Below are positions 55,681 to 56,223 of a DNA stretch of 56,223 bases, piece after piece. Every line of letters begins with the position of its first letter. The stretch's first letter is position 1. Source of the DNA: Candidatus Nomurabacteria bacterium (lineage in GTDB: Bacteria; Patescibacteriota; Minisyncoccia; Phycocordibacterales; UBA9973); contig PMDZ01000008.1 in assembly GCA_003155695.1 (NCBI GenBank), positions 103,362-159,584 of the forward strand, given 5' to 3'. The translations under genes and the position numbers were made by a program. Under the pieces are notes generated by a model. That model was not told where the DNA came from. It searched no databases and saw only the letters and a program-made list of their open reading frames with translations.

Positions 55681-56223
55681 TTAATTTTTGTGATTTGTAA
55701 TAGTGCAAGTAATCGCTTCACCCTCATTCAAGGTTGCTGTTCCTCCAAGACTTGACGGACAACCTGTTCCAGTCATTGAAACAAATGTATATCCGGTTAA
55801 TCCATCTTCACTAATTGTGTGCGGTGTATTTGAAGTAACTGGTACTGAAGTATTATTTAACACTAGCCCTCCATCTACTTTCAAACCAAACACATTTGGC
55901 GAAGCAAGAGTACCTGTACCTGTTACATTTTTAATAAGCGTGATGCTTGCAGGTATTTCTGTATTTGTAATAGTACAATTTTTGTTATCGTTTGCTACTA
56001 GTGTTACTTGCCCAACCGCATTGCAATCTCCGCTGAAAGTTGCCCTATATCCCGATACTCCTGTCTCACTAACAAAGTATGTTGCCAGTGGAAGAGTATT
56101 CGTCACTCCAGATACAACACCCGTTGAAACAAAACCATCAAATACTGATAGCGCAAATGTCGAAACTGCATGATTACCTCCATTGTTATTTACAACAATT
56201 TTAGTAACTGTTAATTTTGCTGT
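55681..56223 (-). CDS. Repetitive surface protein with prealbumin-like/DUF11-type repeats, N-terminus off the right edge
   Basis: Reading frame is open to the edge: AKLTVTKIVVNNNGGNHAVSTFALSVFDG...CTITNTEIPASITLIKNVTG...CTITNHKN; two repeats each ending CTITN. Confidence 0.8.
   Translation of the reverse strand, partial: TAKLTVTKIVVNNNGGNHAVSTFALSVFDGFVSTGVVSGVTNTLPLATYFVSETGVSGYRATFSGDCNAVGQVTLVANDNKNCTITNTEIPASITLIKNVTGTGTLASPNVFGLKVDGGLVLNNTSVPVTSNTPHTISEDGLTGYTFVSMTGTGCPSSLGGTATLNEGEAITCTITNHKN

Noticed and set aside
1-56223. CRISPR array
   Set aside because: No regularly spaced direct repeats of 23-47 nt seen; the repeats found are hairpins or a 45-nt coding tandem repeat.
1-56223. Transposase, integrase or phage structural genes
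   Set aside because: None recognised among the translated ORFs, so the palindromic elements have no visible autonomous partner in this window.

Overview
AT-rich chromosomal window that looks like a Patescibacteria/CPR (Parcubacteria-like) genome. That affiliation is inferred from gene content and compact style, not from a marker phylogeny. It holds a cell-wall/division block (mraZ-rsmH-ftsL-ftsI-murF, mrdA, murC, murD, murE, murJ, ftsB-like), translation genes (rpmA, rplI, lysS, valS, leuS, tsaD, tsaC-like, lepA, ychF, rsmI, four tRNAs), an ArsR/rhodanese/thioredoxin/permease operon, a MASE3-PAS histidine kinase and an OmpR regulator, an XRE-ImmA/DUF4411 toxin-antitoxin pair, trehalose synthesis (otsA/otsB), and a SipW/TasA-like surface-protein locus at the right edge. 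No CRISPR array, transposase or prophage was recognised. Main points for a second look: (1) long palindromic elements lying in frame inside essential genes (tsaD, leuS, murE, murD, ychF, valS tail), similar in concept to Rickettsia palindromic elements; (2) a complete Nudix domain inserted in the LeuRS editing-domain region; (3) a membrane/extracellular sensor-like module fused to OtsA; (4) a rod-like ncRNA candidate with its own promoter and terminator; (5) -10 boxes 5-9 nt from the start codon at many genes, implying leaderless mRNAs; (6) an in-frame stop truncating the DUF4411 PIN toxin; (7) long perfect inverted repeats overlapping tRNA 3' ends. All calls come from reading the sequence and translations; no database search or folding program was run.
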